Shown here: positions 24,176-35,651 of the stretch, piece after piece
How positions within the stretch are numbered: position 1 is the first letter of the stretch
How the letters are laid out: each line of letters opens with the position of its first letter
DNA from: Patiria pectinifera
Taxonomy: Eukaryota > Echinodermata > Asteroidea > Valvatida > Asterinidae
DNA: 64,000 bases
NCBI GenBank assembly: GCA_029964075.1
Contig: CM057144.1
Location: forward strand, 13,787,281-13,851,280
Reading direction: 5' to 3'
The notes under the pieces: generated by a model
Seen by the model: the letters and a program-made list of their open reading frames with translations, nothing else
The model's database searches: none
What the model was told of the DNA's origin: nothing
Program-made: the position numbers and the translations under genes

Positions 24176-25365
24176 TTTTATGGATGTGGCTTTCGGCTTT
24201 TGCCATTGGCCATATACAGTATAAACCTCTACACCAAAACTTCAACAAATTAAACATGAACCGGGTACATGTATATCATTTTTAAGCTTACATGTATTAG
24301 GTGTAATTTTTTGAGATATACATTGTAGTTTATTTCAAACAATGTAAAAAATGAGTTCTGCTGACAAAAATTAATACATGTTCAATGTACACACACACAA
24401 AAACAAATTTGTTTGAGTACGTCCGTGACTGTGGTGTCTCAAGCCGATTTCTACTATGTGCTAACGAGTTGGAGGAATAATTTTGTGATAGCATTGTAAT
24501 AAACTGATACTTTTATCAGAATTAAAATCCACTTCATGAATATAAGTCTCATTATGCACACTTTTGAATTGTCCAAAATGTATGTCCAACACTGGAACGG
24601 CCCTGATATGTGACAAAATGTAAGGATGCAATGTTGCAAATGCCCACATTGAACTGTGTACACTTGTACGACTCAAATAGCTCTTGCACAAACAGTGCAG
24701 ATTGCAACACACACACAACCGTGTCAAAATCATATGCACAGCCACTGTGACTGCTGGCCACTGACTTCGACCCGAAGAAGTCTCCATTATGCGCAAATTG
24801 GATGGAAATTTAGATATCACTTTGTCGCTTTTATAAGATCACTTCCTACCCGGGACTATAATCGCAAAATTGCATTTAGAGATTTTTTGTGATGAAAGAT
24901 ATTTCTTTCATTCATCTTTTTTTATTATTATTATTACGAAGAGAGGGATATTTCTATAATGGCTAAAATTCTTTCCGGGCTAGCCTCGGTGACTGTCTCT
25001 GAGTTTTTAATCCGTACGGAAATGTCATGTTGCTGCGCTGCCCGTTAAGTTTTCCCTAATGCGATTTGCACGCCTAGTTAACAGGATCACACGGGGACTA
25101 AATGGTCGGGGTACCGTAGGGTCGGAGCCAAGATTGACTAAAGCTGCTTGTAATCTGCTCCAATGAATATTCAGTGGTTTCAACCATGCGTGTATATAGT
25201 ACTGGTTCTTAGCCCATTTTTTTTTCTTCCAAGAGAAAGATTTTTTTTTTTCCAGTGGGGATGCTTATAATTCCCCTCGTTTCAGTTTGAAATGTATCCA
25301 TCATTGTATTCAGTTCTTTGATACTTTTTCCACACAATTTTATTTAGCAAAAATTCTGGGCTTGA
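24176..25365. other. Intron sequence, nothing recognised
   Basis: AT-rich intron. The three overlapping minus-strand frames at 24454-24820 contradict each other and show no domain. Confidence 0.5.
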
Positions 25366-25375
25366 AAAAATAAAT

Positions 25376-25490
25376 TGATTGGAGTCAGGTTTGAACCAGC
25401 GACCTTTGGTAAGGTGTTCAGGCGGTCACAGGTTCAGATCTCGTCCCAGTCAATTTTTTATTTTTGGTTCAACCTTATAATTTTAAATTG
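25376..25490. repeat. Head-to-head tRNA-derived SINE fragments
   Basis: GGTTTGAACCAGCGACC (box B on the minus strand) is followed by GGTCACAGGTTCAGATC (box B on the plus strand) and then CCCAGTCAATTTTT. That tail matches the one after the tRNA-like part of the SINE at 30500-30639. No box A in either; two truncated copies in opposite orientation. Confidence 0.6.
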
Positions 25491-25559
25491 TAGTAAAACA
25501 CACTGCACCAATGTTTGCTGGATCTACAAATTCGTAGGATGGTCCATGTCCTAAGTATA

Positions 25560-26061
25560 TAGGGCTGTGTGTTTTCCAAATAATTTAGTATTCGATTATT
25601 CTAATTTGGACTAGATCGAATATTCACGTATTCAAATTGCGCTGATCAAGTCTAACATGCGCCAGCCTCAACTTGCCGCCAATCAGGATCAGCGTGCGCA
25701 CATCGATAAAGAGCTTATTAAAATAAATGAAAAGAACAGGTCGCTGAGCGGCTGATGTTAGACCGATTTTAGAAAACAAATTTGAGCTAATTTATATTCA
25801 TCATGGAAGCTCTAAAAGAGTGTGCAAAAGTGGATTTCAACAAAAGTGTGGCATTTAAAAAAAAACAATAAAACCACGCAACTTACGAGGTTAAAATACA
25901 CACATCCTTGATTTCATCATCTCCTCGAGACCGCCTTCATTTTTTGAATATTTGAATTAAAAAAAGACTAATTTTGCTACGTGTACAAATGTATGCAGAC
26001 GTTCAATTGCTGATCGAATATTCATAATGATGGAATATTCATAATCGAATATTCAGCCCTA
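25560..26061. mobile_element. hAT-like element, AGGGCTGTGTG / AGCCCT ends
   Basis: Begins TAGGGCTGTGTG and ends ATTCAGCCCTA, with subterminal repeats of ATTCGA/GAATATTC at both ends. This pattern is common in hAT-type non-autonomous elements. No exact 8-bp duplication is seen, so it is probably old. A shorter relative, partly inverted, is at 29129-29420. Confidence 0.65.
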
Positions 26062-26351
26062 CACATAGCTCTTACGAGAGCTGCATTATGGGGTACTCAC
26101 ACAATGGTTCCCCACACGTCGGCTTCTGTAAACAGTACCCCAAGTAAATTCTAAAGTGGAGGGATGAAGGGCCAGAACAATGCAAGTACCCCATAAACCC
26201 CATCCATAAGGTTGTGTACAGTCCTAACTGGGTATAAACACACTCAATCTGAAACTTGTGAAAGTGATACCAATACTTCAGAATGGTTTCAAATAGAAAG
26301 CTAACAAATTTATGTCTATGTAATATTACATGTATGCTCATTTATTTTAAG

Positions 26352-26853
26352 TTAAAGGGAAAATACAACATTTGCAAACATCAAAAAATAAAACTACCAT
26401 TTTATCATTTTGAAATACCTTGCTGGACTATTAGTGAATGACAGTGTAAAGCATCCTGTAAAATCATGGCACCTGGTGTACTTCATTTTCAAGAAAAGTG
26501 GTATTTTTGTATCAATTTCCAACGCTGGTCGGCCGACCAGCGTTGGAAAAAACTGGCTTTTTTCCCCAAATACTGGCCCCAATTGACCATCGCACTTGTT
26601 TGCAATCGATTACACACCTATGAACGGGTACAAGCCAGCTAGACTGGTTCCCTGACCAAACTGCTCTGTTTCTTCTTATATGGAGTCAGGGAACCAGACT
26701 ACAGGAAAAAGGATTGTTTTCTTGGTTTTTATAGCATTTTCGAACCCAAAACCTCAAAAAAGTCAGTGTAACTATATTTGCTATATATTTCCAACCCCCC
26801 AATTCCATCCATTTCTGAAAATTACAGCAAAAGCAAATGATGTATATTCCCTT
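26352..26853. mobile_element. TTAA-flanked MITE with internal GTCTGGTTCCCTGAC palindrome (fullest copy)
   Basis: Inverted ends GTTAAAGGGAAAATACAACA at the left and TGATGTATATTCCCTTTAAC at the right. TTAA sits at both ends. The interior has a short perfect stem (CGCTGGTCGGCCGACCAGCG) and a wider hairpin formed by TAGACTGGTTCCCTGACC against GTCAGGGAACCAGACTA. Copies at 3680, 18666 and 42470. TTAA target preference is typical of piggyBac-type transposons, but the termini are not diagnostic. Confidence 0.85.
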
Positions 26854-26958
26854 TAACCTCTGACTACACAGTGCCAGTACATGTACACCAGGCATACAAA
26901 TTTGTGCATGTTTACACCAGGACTACCGCACTGATGAGTGACACAAACGTACACGATG

Positions 26959-27080
26959 TAAGCCGTGTCTGAATTACATGGCTACGACTTACAATCCAAC
27001 ACATGCCTATGGAAGCAACAAAGCCACTGCCCATAGACACGTGTGTTATTGGCTAACCGTAGCCATATAATCCGGACGTG
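26959..27080. mobile_element. 120-bp hairpin element
   Basis: The left arm (GCCGTGTCTGAATTACATGG..., then CTACG) pairs imperfectly with the right arm ending CCATATAATCCGGACGTG. The loop falls around 27018-27035. No coding content; target duplication not clear. Confidence 0.6.
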
Positions 27081-27725
27081 ACGATAGACAGTCTACACCA
27101 ATCCCCCTGCCACCCTACACCTGCTTGAGTTGATATTTAAGGGGAGCTCTATAGAATGATTTACCATCCATCTAGTTATAATTAGATCCCTGTCAGATTT
27201 GGGGAAAGTACAGTCAGATTCTGTTGAACTTTATCTGGATAGTCATTACTCATGGCGCAATGTATTAGTACAGTGTACATAGTCTTTTTTTGCACTCAGT
27301 GCATGCATGGTGTGCAGACGCATAATTGATGATGAGCAAATTAATATAGTACTGAATTTTTAATTTTTAATTTTTTTTTTTATATCTGGTCATTAATTTT
27401 TATGATCCGTGATGGCCTCTCTATAAAATCCTCACACGCATATGAAATATACAAACTGTATGCTTCTGTCAATAACAGTACATGTACATGTATAAGGATT
27501 TTTTTTGGTACGGTGCCCAACTTTTTAACCTGTCATTTTTTTATAAGCGCTATAATGTAGTGGCGTGTGTGCACCATCACAACGATAATGTGTGAACCGA
27601 AACTAGAATTTGATGAAACTGAATTTATGGGGGAAAAAAAAAAAAACTTAAAAATTCCAGCAAGTGAATTTATCTGATTTTTACTTTTAACGCTCCTATG
27701 CCATTAACATACATTCTGAGTAATT
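27081..27725. other. Intron sequence, nothing recognised
   Basis: AT-rich with T runs (27358-27385) and an A run (27633-27647). No gene recognised. Confidence 0.5.
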
Positions 27726-27729
27726 CTGA

Positions 27730-28010
27730 GCAACGTTTTCCTTTCAGCCAAAATCAACCAAGTCACTCTTTTTACTTGTTAAGACTACCAGCTCCCAGCC
27801 TAAACATAAAGCAGGATTGACTGGCTGTGACTGTTTATGTAACTTGATACAGCTATAGATGCCTTGACTGGAGGTGATTGATAAGCCAGCTGTGCCAACC
27901 ACTTGCCTGCTTTTGTCTGTTGACTGAATTTGACCAGTCACAGTGCTTGCTGGAAATATGATCTGACTGTTGGTGAAGGCATTGGCAGAGGAGAGGATTG
28001 ATTTTGATTG
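27730..28010 (+). repeat. Dispersed repeat, GATTGACTGGCTGTGACTG family (copy 2)
   Basis: Matches 5050-5270 in order (AAATCAA.CAAGT, ATAAAGCAGGATTGACTGGC, GTAACTTGATACAGCTAT, ATCTGACTGTTGGTGA). The 133-codon minus-strand frame across 27744-28145 is repeat sequence. Confidence 0.65.
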
Positions 28011-28182
28011 ATATTGATTCTCAGGGAAATCAGGCAAAAAATTATAGAATTTTGCGTTTCTATCAATTGCTGGCAACCCTGACATAGGAGTAGGTACTGG
28101 TATGGTTAGGGATACATCTGTACACCCTAGTGTGCGAAATGTCAAGTCACCCTTAGTTACTCATTTTTAATATTTTCTTTAA

Positions 28183-28307
<125 letters not shown>

Positions 28308-28992
28308 GTAAGTGTGGAAAATAGGGCGACGTTTCCTTTTTAAAATAACATGACGAAAACAGGAAAAATCATTCCGATGGTTTTGTTGGCCTTGTAGATA
28401 CAAAAAAATGATTGAGTTGATAAATGGCCTCGATTGAAAAAGTCTGTCTGATTATGATGTTCATCTGCCATGGAAATTTGAGGTTAAAAAAAATTGATTG
28501 ATAACTGAAAAAGTTCTGTCAAATTTCAACAAAATGTAGCTGTGCCTTACGAAATGAAATTGGAAAAAAAAATAATGTTGACTTGAATCTCATTACATGT
28601 ACTTGTACCTTGTAAAATAGGAAATGTCCCTTTTTTTTGCAGTTGTTCAGGAAACAATCAATAAGCCCCTGTACTAATGACCTCACAGTTTGTTTACAGA
28701 ATGTATACACTTTCCTACAATGTATGAAGCCAGTGGGGATCCACGACCCACTGAGCAACATAGAAAGCACAGGTGTACGTAAACAAAGTGCGATGTCATT
28801 AGTACACAGGCTTATTCAGATTTCACAGAGAGGGAGGATTCCCCTGAAGTCATGTGATCCGAATCACTTGATCATGTGATGCGAGTTCCGATCATGTGAT
28901 GCGAGTTCCGATCATGTGATGGGAGTCACATGATCACTTTGAGCATTTATTTGATACTCATCATGTTGAAATGGTTTCTTTGCCTTTTGCAG
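28308..28992. other. CASK: CASK intron, 685 bp
   Basis: Holds three tandem copies of a 23-bp unit, GATCATGTGATG(C/G)GAGT(TCC), near 28868-28935. Ends in TTGCCTTTTGCAG. Otherwise nothing recognised. Confidence 0.8.
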
Positions 28993-29070
28993 TATGGAAG
29001 GCGCCGATCTATGCTTTGAGATTGTGAAACGTGCCAACTCGGGATTCATCTACAGTGAGGCCGTGGCCAG
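28993..29070 (+). CDS. CASK: CASK exon: kinase alpha-D/E segment
   Basis: Reads (Y)[20 protein letters not shown], then SEAVA, and ends AG, completed to serine by the next exon. [14 protein letters not shown] follows the hinge and is characteristic of CASK (human [14 protein letters not shown]). The exon is 78 nt; acceptor TTTTGCAG, donor CAG/GTCAGT. Confidence 0.97.
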
Positions 29071-29128
29071 GTCAGTGTAGAGCTCCTCCGGCACCAGACT
29101 ACATTAGAATTCCAAACTTGACTTCATC

Positions 29129-29420
29129 TAGGGCTGTGCTAAGTATCCAAGTTTTTTAGCATCAACCAAATCTCTGAATAGCATTTTTTTTTCTTCAAAT
29201 TATGATTTTTTTTTAAATGTGAGTGGTCACTGTCGGGCATCATTTTAGTGCTGCCCTGTTCTTCTTATAATTTTGATAAGCTTTTTTAATTTCAATTTTT
29301 TAATTTTCAGTTTAGGCTGGCGCATGTGAAACTCGATCAGTGCATTTCAAATATTTGAATATTCATCCGAGTCCAAGCGAGAATAATCAATTACTAAATT
29401 ATTCAAAAATTCAAAGCCCT
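29129..29420. mobile_element. hAT-like element relic, AGGGCTGTGCTAAG / AAAGCCCT ends
   Basis: Starts TAGGGCTGTGCTAAGTA and ends TTCAAAGCCCT. AGGCTGGCGCATGT..ACT(T/C)GATCAG in the body is the reverse of a block inside 25560-26061. Lies in the 1.29-kb intron 29071-30356, whose remaining part shows nothing else recognisable. Confidence 0.55.
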
Positions 29421-30356
29421 TGCGTTGTACCCAAGTTTCGTCTCAAGAATCATTTAGAAGACATAAATGGCCAAACCAAAGAATTATGTGGTCTTATCTT
29501 CATTGACGTTTCCTGAAGCTAAAGATGGACCTTTATTGAGCAGTAATCCCCCTACCCTCCCCCTCTCCACGTCAGGCGTCTGAATGCTCTTTGAGCCCAA
29601 GCTGTAGAGATAACCGCGGTTTGGGAAAATGTATGTATCTGCACAGCCTGTCCCGTGTCACATTCCACAATAACATTTATGGCCATTCTCCGTCGAACTT
29701 GAAGCTGTTGCCCAAAAATGGTCCTGTCTGGAAATACAGCGAGAAGGATCAGCATTATGAAAGTCTGACACCAGGCTTGGTTTTAGATAGAACAAATTTT
29801 AGGGGATGGGTGGCAATATTGTTTTTTAACTCTTCTTCAATTAACTGTTTTCTGGAGGGCTTGATTTACCAAATTTCAATCAATATTTTTAAAATATGAG
29901 TGTTTTATTTTTAAAAGGCATGACATATTGTGAAAAAAATCAGAACGATAGGCCTACAGACGTTATTCCTAAAATCTTTCACTTTGAAAAATTTGATGGA
30001 AATTACTCCAAATTGTCTTGTTGTTTCCCTGGTATTACAACTTTGTAATGACTGAACTGTTTTGCTATAAAACACTGTTCTGTGATATTTTCTTTTCATT
30101 GGTGAATTTTGTCTTCACCCGAATTTGACTTGTTAATCAAAACTGTCAGTGAACATTGCACACTGCACATCTATAAACAGTACATCGAAAACTTGCAAAC
30201 AAACAAAAGAAGAAAATCCCTCTTTGCATGAAGGCTCAGGGTCACTGCTATATGAAATATTGATGTATCCTGTTTGAGAACCGATTGACATTTAACTTGG
30301 GCCGGTTTACTTGAGTCCCACAGTTTGTTTATTATCGTTACTTACATTTCTTGCAG

Positions 30357-30429
30357 CCACTACTTGCGTCAGATCCTGGAAGCTCTACGTTACTGCCACG
30401 ACAATGACATCATTCACAGAGACATCAAG
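30357..30429 (+). CDS. CASK: CASK exon: catalytic loop HRD
   Basis: Reads (S)[20 protein letters not shown], then RDIK, and ends in phase 0. IIHRDIK is the start of the catalytic loop with the conserved catalytic aspartate and lysine; human CASK has IIHRDVK. The exon is 73 nt; acceptor TTTCTTGCAG, donor AAG/GTATAG, weaker than the other donors. Confidence 0.97.
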
Positions 30430-30499
30430 GTATAGTGCCATCTTTAACATCCGCACTTTATATCTTGAGAGTTTTCCTGTGCACTGATTCTTTTCTTTA

Positions 30500-30639
30500 A
30501 ATTGAACAAAGAAATTGACTAGAGCGGGGCTTGAACCTGCGACCTTCGGATTGGCATTCCAGTGCTCTACCAACTGAGCTATCCAGCCTTATGTTGGCGG
30601 TTCCCCATTTTGTCAATGTCTTTGTTCAAGGGGCGCTAG
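30500..30639 (-). mobile_element. tRNA-related SINE with 5' leader (copy A)
   Basis: On the minus strand it reads: leader GCGCCCCTTGAACAAAGACA..AATGGGGAACCGCC, then a 72-nt tRNA-like part (30517-30588), then CAATTTCTTTGTTCAAT. Box A is TAGCTCAGTTGGTAGAGCA and box B is GGTCGCAGGTTCAAGCC. The tRNA-like part still folds: acceptor stem mostly paired, loop with GCC at the anticodon position, one mismatch each in the anticodon and T stems. The leader is shared with copy B at 61207, so the tRNA-like part is embedded in a longer mobile repeat. Confidence 0.85.
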
Positions 30640-30772
30640 ACAGAAACCATAAGCCTGTATATGCCATGTGGCCAGGGATCACGCTTAAAGTCACGAAGCC
30701 AGCAACATTAGCAATGCTGCAAATCTGGGAAATAACAAATGGAGATCACTCAGACATGGGCGTCACGAGGCG

Positions 30773-30818
30773 GGGGGGGCAAGGGGGGCACTTTCCCCCC
30801 CCCCCCCCCCCCCGAAAG

Positions 30819-30864
<46 letters not shown>

Positions 30865-30951
30865 AGACAAAGTGGTGTAAATTTAATGAGATGGGGGGCA
30901 AAATAAAACTGTCCTGTCCCCTAAAAAAATCGAAAATTTGAGAAGAAATGA

Positions 30952-30990
<39 letters not shown>
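30773..30990. repeat. Homopolymer-rich block: G and C runs, A and T runs
   Basis: GGCGTCACGAGGCGGGGGGGGCAAGGGGGGCAC is followed by C, A and T runs, the longest A tract exceeding 30 bases. Reading frames across it code for poly-lysine or poly-phenylalanine and are not genes. Sequence between the runs (GGGGGGCAAAATAAAACTG) suggests a dispersed G-rich repeat of the kind also seen at 61526-61560. Run lengths may be inaccurate. Confidence 0.75.
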
Positions 30991-30991
<1 letters not shown>

Positions 30992-31208
30992 AAAAAAAAT
31001 GCGCACTCAGAGAAGATACAGCTTTTTATTACAGGTGTTTAAATAAACCCCACACTGACAAAAGCAAACTGACAAGGTGTATCACAGATTTTTTGTTGAT
31101 TCACAAAACAGTGCTCCGCCAAGCGCTTTCCTTAAAGAGGCCGTTTTGATATTAACTTCAGGCCATTAACTCACAATGACTGCTTGGTTTGTTCTGTTTG
31201 TTTGTCAG

Positions 31209-31311
31209 CCCCACTGTGTGTTGCTGGCTACCAAGGAGAATTCGGCCCCGGTCAAGCTGGGAGGATTCGGCATCGCCATCCAGCTGCCTGAATCGCACCT
31301 CATTGCCGGAG
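31209..31311 (+). CDS. CASK: CASK exon: metal-binding loop with GFG instead of DFG
   Basis: Reads [20 protein letters not shown], then [14 protein letters not shown], ending on the first base of a glycine codon. In ordinary kinases this region is KPxN...DFG. Here the asparagine position is C (PHC) and the aspartate of DFG is G (GGFG), both as in human CASK (H145, C146, G162). These changes remove magnesium ligands; published work found that human CASK works without Mg2+ and is inhibited by it. The exon is 103 nt; acceptor TTTGTCAG, donor GAG/GTAGGA. Confidence 0.97.
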
Positions 31312-32199
31312 GTAGGATCATAAGGACATAAGTCTACATCTGTCTCCGTCATAGATTGTCACAGATGTTGTCGTCAAGTTCATCACAAGACCTCAAAGTA
31401 CTATGAACATATCGCAAGTCGAACACACGTCGTCCAGTCACAAGTCAAACATGCATGATTCACTGCGCTACCAAAGTAGCCGAAATGCTAAACCAATGCA
31501 AAACAATGAAACCAGTTTTGGTTACGACTGCCGAACGGTGCCCAAAATTAAATGCCATAATCGAAGTCCTACCGTGCTTGTATGCATGACTGATGTCACA
31601 CATGTTCTTCAGGTTGAAGCACACACACAATTGTGTATTTGCCTGCAATCGGGGACCCCCTATTGTCCCTTATTTGTTTGTACTTTAACTTTGTAGGAAG
31701 ACCTCCCATATGTTTTGTACACGATTGCCCATTGGGGACCTTCGGGAATTGGGAACCCTATTGTCCTCTATTGTTCAACGTCCCCTAATGAATGCAGAAA
31801 CAAACTCACAGTAAAGGTCTCGTTCAAATGACGTCATTTCCTACAGACCATCCACGTGCGTCAGCATTTTGAGCGTCAACTTGCATAACGCGCATCGGCT
31901 GCGTCGTATTTCGCTCACATTTCGAGTAACAAGCGCGCGTGTTTGGAACATTTTCAACACTGTGCAATGCGTGCTTGATTGCGTCAAATACGCAGTTGCA
32001 GTTCTCCTACAGAGATGGCTGTCATTGAGCAAGCCCTATTAGCTAAAGAAGAGTTGAGTACGTGCATATGACCTACAGGCAAGCATGGTACCTACCACGT
32101 AATGGCAATTGAATTAGAATTTAAGAGTTCTACACATCTCTCAATGATTCTTGAATTTGAAATAATTTGAGCGTGGTCGATAATTGTTCACCGTCGCAG
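31312..32199. other. CASK: CASK intron, 888 bp
   Basis: Contains a short run of CAAGTC/CACAAGTC motifs at 31417-31450 and TTGGGGACC/GGGGACC duplications at 31650-31790. No gene recognised. Acceptor CACCGTCGCAG. Confidence 0.6.
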
Positions 32200-32375
32200 G
32201 TCGCATCGGCACGCCCCACTTCATGGCCCCCGAGGTGGTCAAGCGGGAACCCTACGGCAAACCCATTGACATCTGGGGCTGCGGGGTCATGACCTTCATC
32301 CTCCTCAGCGGTTCCCTGCCGTTCTTTGGGACCAAGGAGCACCTGTTTGACATGATCGTCAAGGGCAGATACTAC
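32200..32375 (+). CDS. CASK: CASK exon: activation segment, APE motif, C-lobe
   Basis: Reads (G)[20 protein letters not shown], then [20 protein letters not shown], then [18 protein letters not shown], ending in phase 0. Visible are GTPHFMAPE (P+1 loop and APE) and the DIWGCGV helix with its conserved aspartate. The activation loop is short, as in human CASK. The exon is 176 nt, acceptor TCGCAG, donor TAC/GTAAGT. It is the longest CASK exon here and the most GC-rich. Confidence 0.97.
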
Positions 32376-33326
32376 GTAAGTAAAAAAAAAAAATCAATCT
32401 TCGAAATAACTCCATTAAGGGCAAGCCAATATCAGTTAGCGGACTATCAGCTAAATCACTCTGTACTCTTGTGTTGTTAAAGACAAGCCAGTCCGCTTAC
32501 TCTCTGATCCAAGTCAGCAAGCTTGACATCGATTTCTCACACGCTTATGGACAGCATTGAGTATACAGTGCTCTTAAACTTACACTAATGATGAACAGAA
32601 CACAAATAGCCCTCCATCAATTTAAGCACATTACCAGCAGTCTCTCCAAGCATACCTAGAGGCATGACTATCCCTCCCCAATGCTGACTTAAAAAAATTG
32701 AACATTTCCCCATGCAAACAAATCTGATACAGTGCAATGCATGCTGCACATCACATACAGAGAATCATTTTTTATTTTCCCCAACGTCTTACACAAGTTT
32801 CTACACTTTATTTTGTCAAAAGCCATCATTTTGAATTTCCCTCCATCGTGATTACAAAAAAAACAACTTGACAAACCACTGCGAGTATACTAGGTTTTAG
32901 TTTGGAAAATATTTGTGCATGACAAAATGTACGGTTGACATACAGGATTTGTATGTATTTTTTGAACACAACTTAATGAATCATTTGAATGAAATACATG
33001 CTGGGACACGCAATGTGACCAAATCCTTTGGTCATGTCAGTAGAACCTGCGCATGTGCTCGAATGGAAAGGTAGTTTGCGGGAATTGGTGTTTAACAACG
33101 ACATGGCCGATAATCGTAACAGACAGTAAAGATGTGCCTAGAGCTGTCCAATTGCATGTCAAAGCTCTCTGTTGGAAAACCCATGGAATCAGACAGACAC
33201 TGAACAATCCAGTCCACATTGCTGGCCGTGGCGGGATTCGAACCCTGATAAATAGACATTGGAATTCGAGGAAAGCAGCACTGCCAACCAATCTAACTCG
33301 TACAATTCATTTTTTGGAACCATCAG
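32376..33326. other. CASK: CASK intron, 951 bp
   Basis: Includes a tRNA-like minus-strand remnant at about 33228-33298 (box B GGGATTCGAACCC, box A degraded) just before the acceptor CATCAG. That acceptor has a weak pyrimidine tract, perhaps displaced by the SINE-like insertion. Otherwise nothing recognised. Confidence 0.55.
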
Positions 33327-33449
33327 ATGAAGCCCAGACAGTGGGACCACATCTCAGAACCGGCCAAGGACCTGATCCGACGGATGCTGCGCGTGGACCC
33401 CAAGGATCGCATCACGGTGGAGCAGGCCCTCAGCCATCCCTGGCTCATA
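33327..33449 (+). CDS. CASK: CASK exon: end of kinase C-lobe
   Basis: Reads [20 protein letters not shown], then [20 protein letters not shown] and I; 41 codons in phase 0. RRML..DP..RIT...AL.HPWL is the standard closing block of CaM-kinase-type domains (human [20 protein letters not shown]). The initial methionine is internal, not a start. Acceptor CATCAG, donor ATA/GTAAGT. Confidence 0.97.
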
Positions 33450-35651
33450 GTAAGTATAGACCTTTATCATGCTGCCACCATTTCAGTCATGTTCCCTGTA
33501 TCCAATAACAGTACTGAATGATAATTTTTTTTTGCGCAAAAAGGAACCAGACTATTTTTCCTTCCAGCCCCGCTTTGGTTACGTTGATTTGAATGGGAAA
33601 AAAAACCAAATGGCCGCAACATGATAATGGTCTATAGTTTTTGGTCCTGAAACTCTAGTTGGTGTTTGTTCCCCACAAAATGAGTCTAAAGTCAGCCTTG
33701 TTTAAGAATTGAAAGATTTCTAATGATACATGTCGTCGGTCGCACCACGAAGTGACGTATCGTGTGCACAAAGTCCATAGATGATACGTCACTTCGTGGT
33801 GCACCCGACGATGTATAATATTCAGTAATGGAAATTTAGAACGCCAACTAAATGAAAGTTGTAGTAGTAATTCTTGAGAAAAATTCCATTTAAAAATCCT
33901 AATGTTGTATTCCAGTGAATAAACAGTCAACTAATGAAACGGGATGAAACTATGTTTGAAAGATGTTTGATAGAACCAAAATAAATAGGGAAAGGTAGAA
34001 CAGGACTTACTGAGGTTCACCTGAAAACCAGAAATCGCTCGCCTGTGAAATTTTGGCTTTTCCTACGGTGCTGCAAAATGACAACTTCCAACTTTTTATG
34101 CTCATTTCGTGGTGACAGGTCACATACGCCGACAGTTTATAGTGTTAATAAGCCAGGTCAATCAATATAACGGTTATAATTATTAAACTGTCAAGCTGCC
34201 ACGATGGTAAAAGGCACTATAAACAAGAGGAATCAAATTGTGGCACTTGGCCCTGGGACCCAAGAAGTTCCAAGCGTACAAGTATCTCACTTATGCATAT
34301 TTTTACTTTAATCCTGACCACGTTTGCTAGAGCTAGGGACTGGTAGCATAAGGGGGAACAAAACTCTAAACCAGTTTTTGGGAAGCCTTGTAAAGATTTC
34401 TCCTTTGATTTGTAATCGGGAGAAGTTATTAAAAAAAAGGTTTTTATTTATTTATTTATTTATTTGCCTTTTGCCTCATTGTTAAAAAAACTCCAAAACT
34501 GATTTTCTTAATGGCTCTGGTTTAATACTTAACGAATAACTATACGTAAAGAATATCTTGTAATAAATGTAAACAGAGAGATGTGCTTTCATATGGTATC
34601 ACTACAAACTTATACTTTTTGTAAAACTTGAACTGAGGAGAGACTGTATGTGCAGTGACCAGTAGAGGGCGCCATTGCACAAGGCTAGTGCCTTTTGTGG
34701 ATGAGTGAAAAGCAGATCACGAAAAGTTTCCTGAACTATTGCTTTGCCGAATGTATGGAAATTTGTTATGAATATGGGGTGATGTATTTTTATTGTAGTC
34801 ACAAGCATACAACTTTCCTAAGATCGGGGATTTTCCTTTTACTCCCCCTTCCTTTGCATGCCGTTACATACATGTATGAAAAAAAAACCCACTGTGAGCA
34901 GTGTAATAGCTCATGTGGGTCGACTCGGGTTAGCCCCATGCGGTTCGTTTAGCTCTGATGTACAATCTCACAAAAGAGATGTGTCACATGGTGCTACTGT
35001 AAATCTTTATCTTAACAGAAATATTTGCTTAGCACCAAAGAAGGTTACCAGCCAAGATGTTACACTGCACATATGAATACTCCTTGTGACTGGTTCCCAT
35101 CTCCCTTTTAGCTTAGCAATTCAATTTTGCTTAATAAGCAATACTTTCTGCTTAACATCTCCATAAAATCGGTGCCAGCACCTTTCTGTAACACGTGCTT
35201 GACACAAGCTGATCACAAGCAACGATATGCGAAGTGATCCCTGAAACATTTTATGATGTCTGAGTGCATTTGGAGGGTCGTTTACGGGCTGTAAAAACAT
35301 GATGGTCATGATAACACCAACGACTCAGTGCTGAAAATATTCATGTAGCAATACAGTAGCATTGAGTGAGAGACAGGCGACACTGTGCAATAGGAAAAAA
35401 ACTGGAATGCTTCGTGGAGTGAGCATTGTTAACTCCAAAATGTTGTCACTTTGAAACTGTCAGCTCTGTATGTCCTTTGTACCGGTCAAGCTACATGTTG
35501 AAGTACTTCTTTTTCTTTTTTTAACATGGCAGCGAGTGTTACAAAGGTGTGTACACAATGATGCCAATTTTTAATGGTTATTTTAGTTATATTTTTAATG
35601 GTTATTTTGATCTATTGTCTGATGATTTCTTCGTTTGTGTTTTTTTTTCAG
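33450..35651. other. CASK: CASK intron, 2202 bp, with hairpin repeat
   Basis: Contains a 92-bp inverted repeat at 33725-33816 (CACCACGAAGTGACGTATC against GATACGTCACTTCGTGGTG), a (TTTA)n microsatellite at 34441-34464, and direct ATTTTTAATGGTTATTTT repeats at 35567-35607. No gene recognised. Ends TTTTTTTTCAG. Confidence 0.7.
33725..33816. repeat. 92-bp inverted repeat (hairpin)
   Basis: Arms CACCACGAAGTGACGTATC and GATACGTCACTTCGTGGTG pair perfectly. Flanking ATACATGTCGTCGG and CCGACGATGTAT pair nearly so. Loop about 24 nt. May be a small MITE. Confidence 0.8.

Noticed and set aside
30517..30588. Functional tRNA gene (anticodon position GCC)
   Set aside because: Stem mismatches, and the same leader and tail occur at 61207 with the anticodon arm deleted. 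It is a SINE, not a tRNA gene.
30746..31006. Poly-lysine / poly-phenylalanine proteins
   Set aside because: Products of homopolymer runs only.
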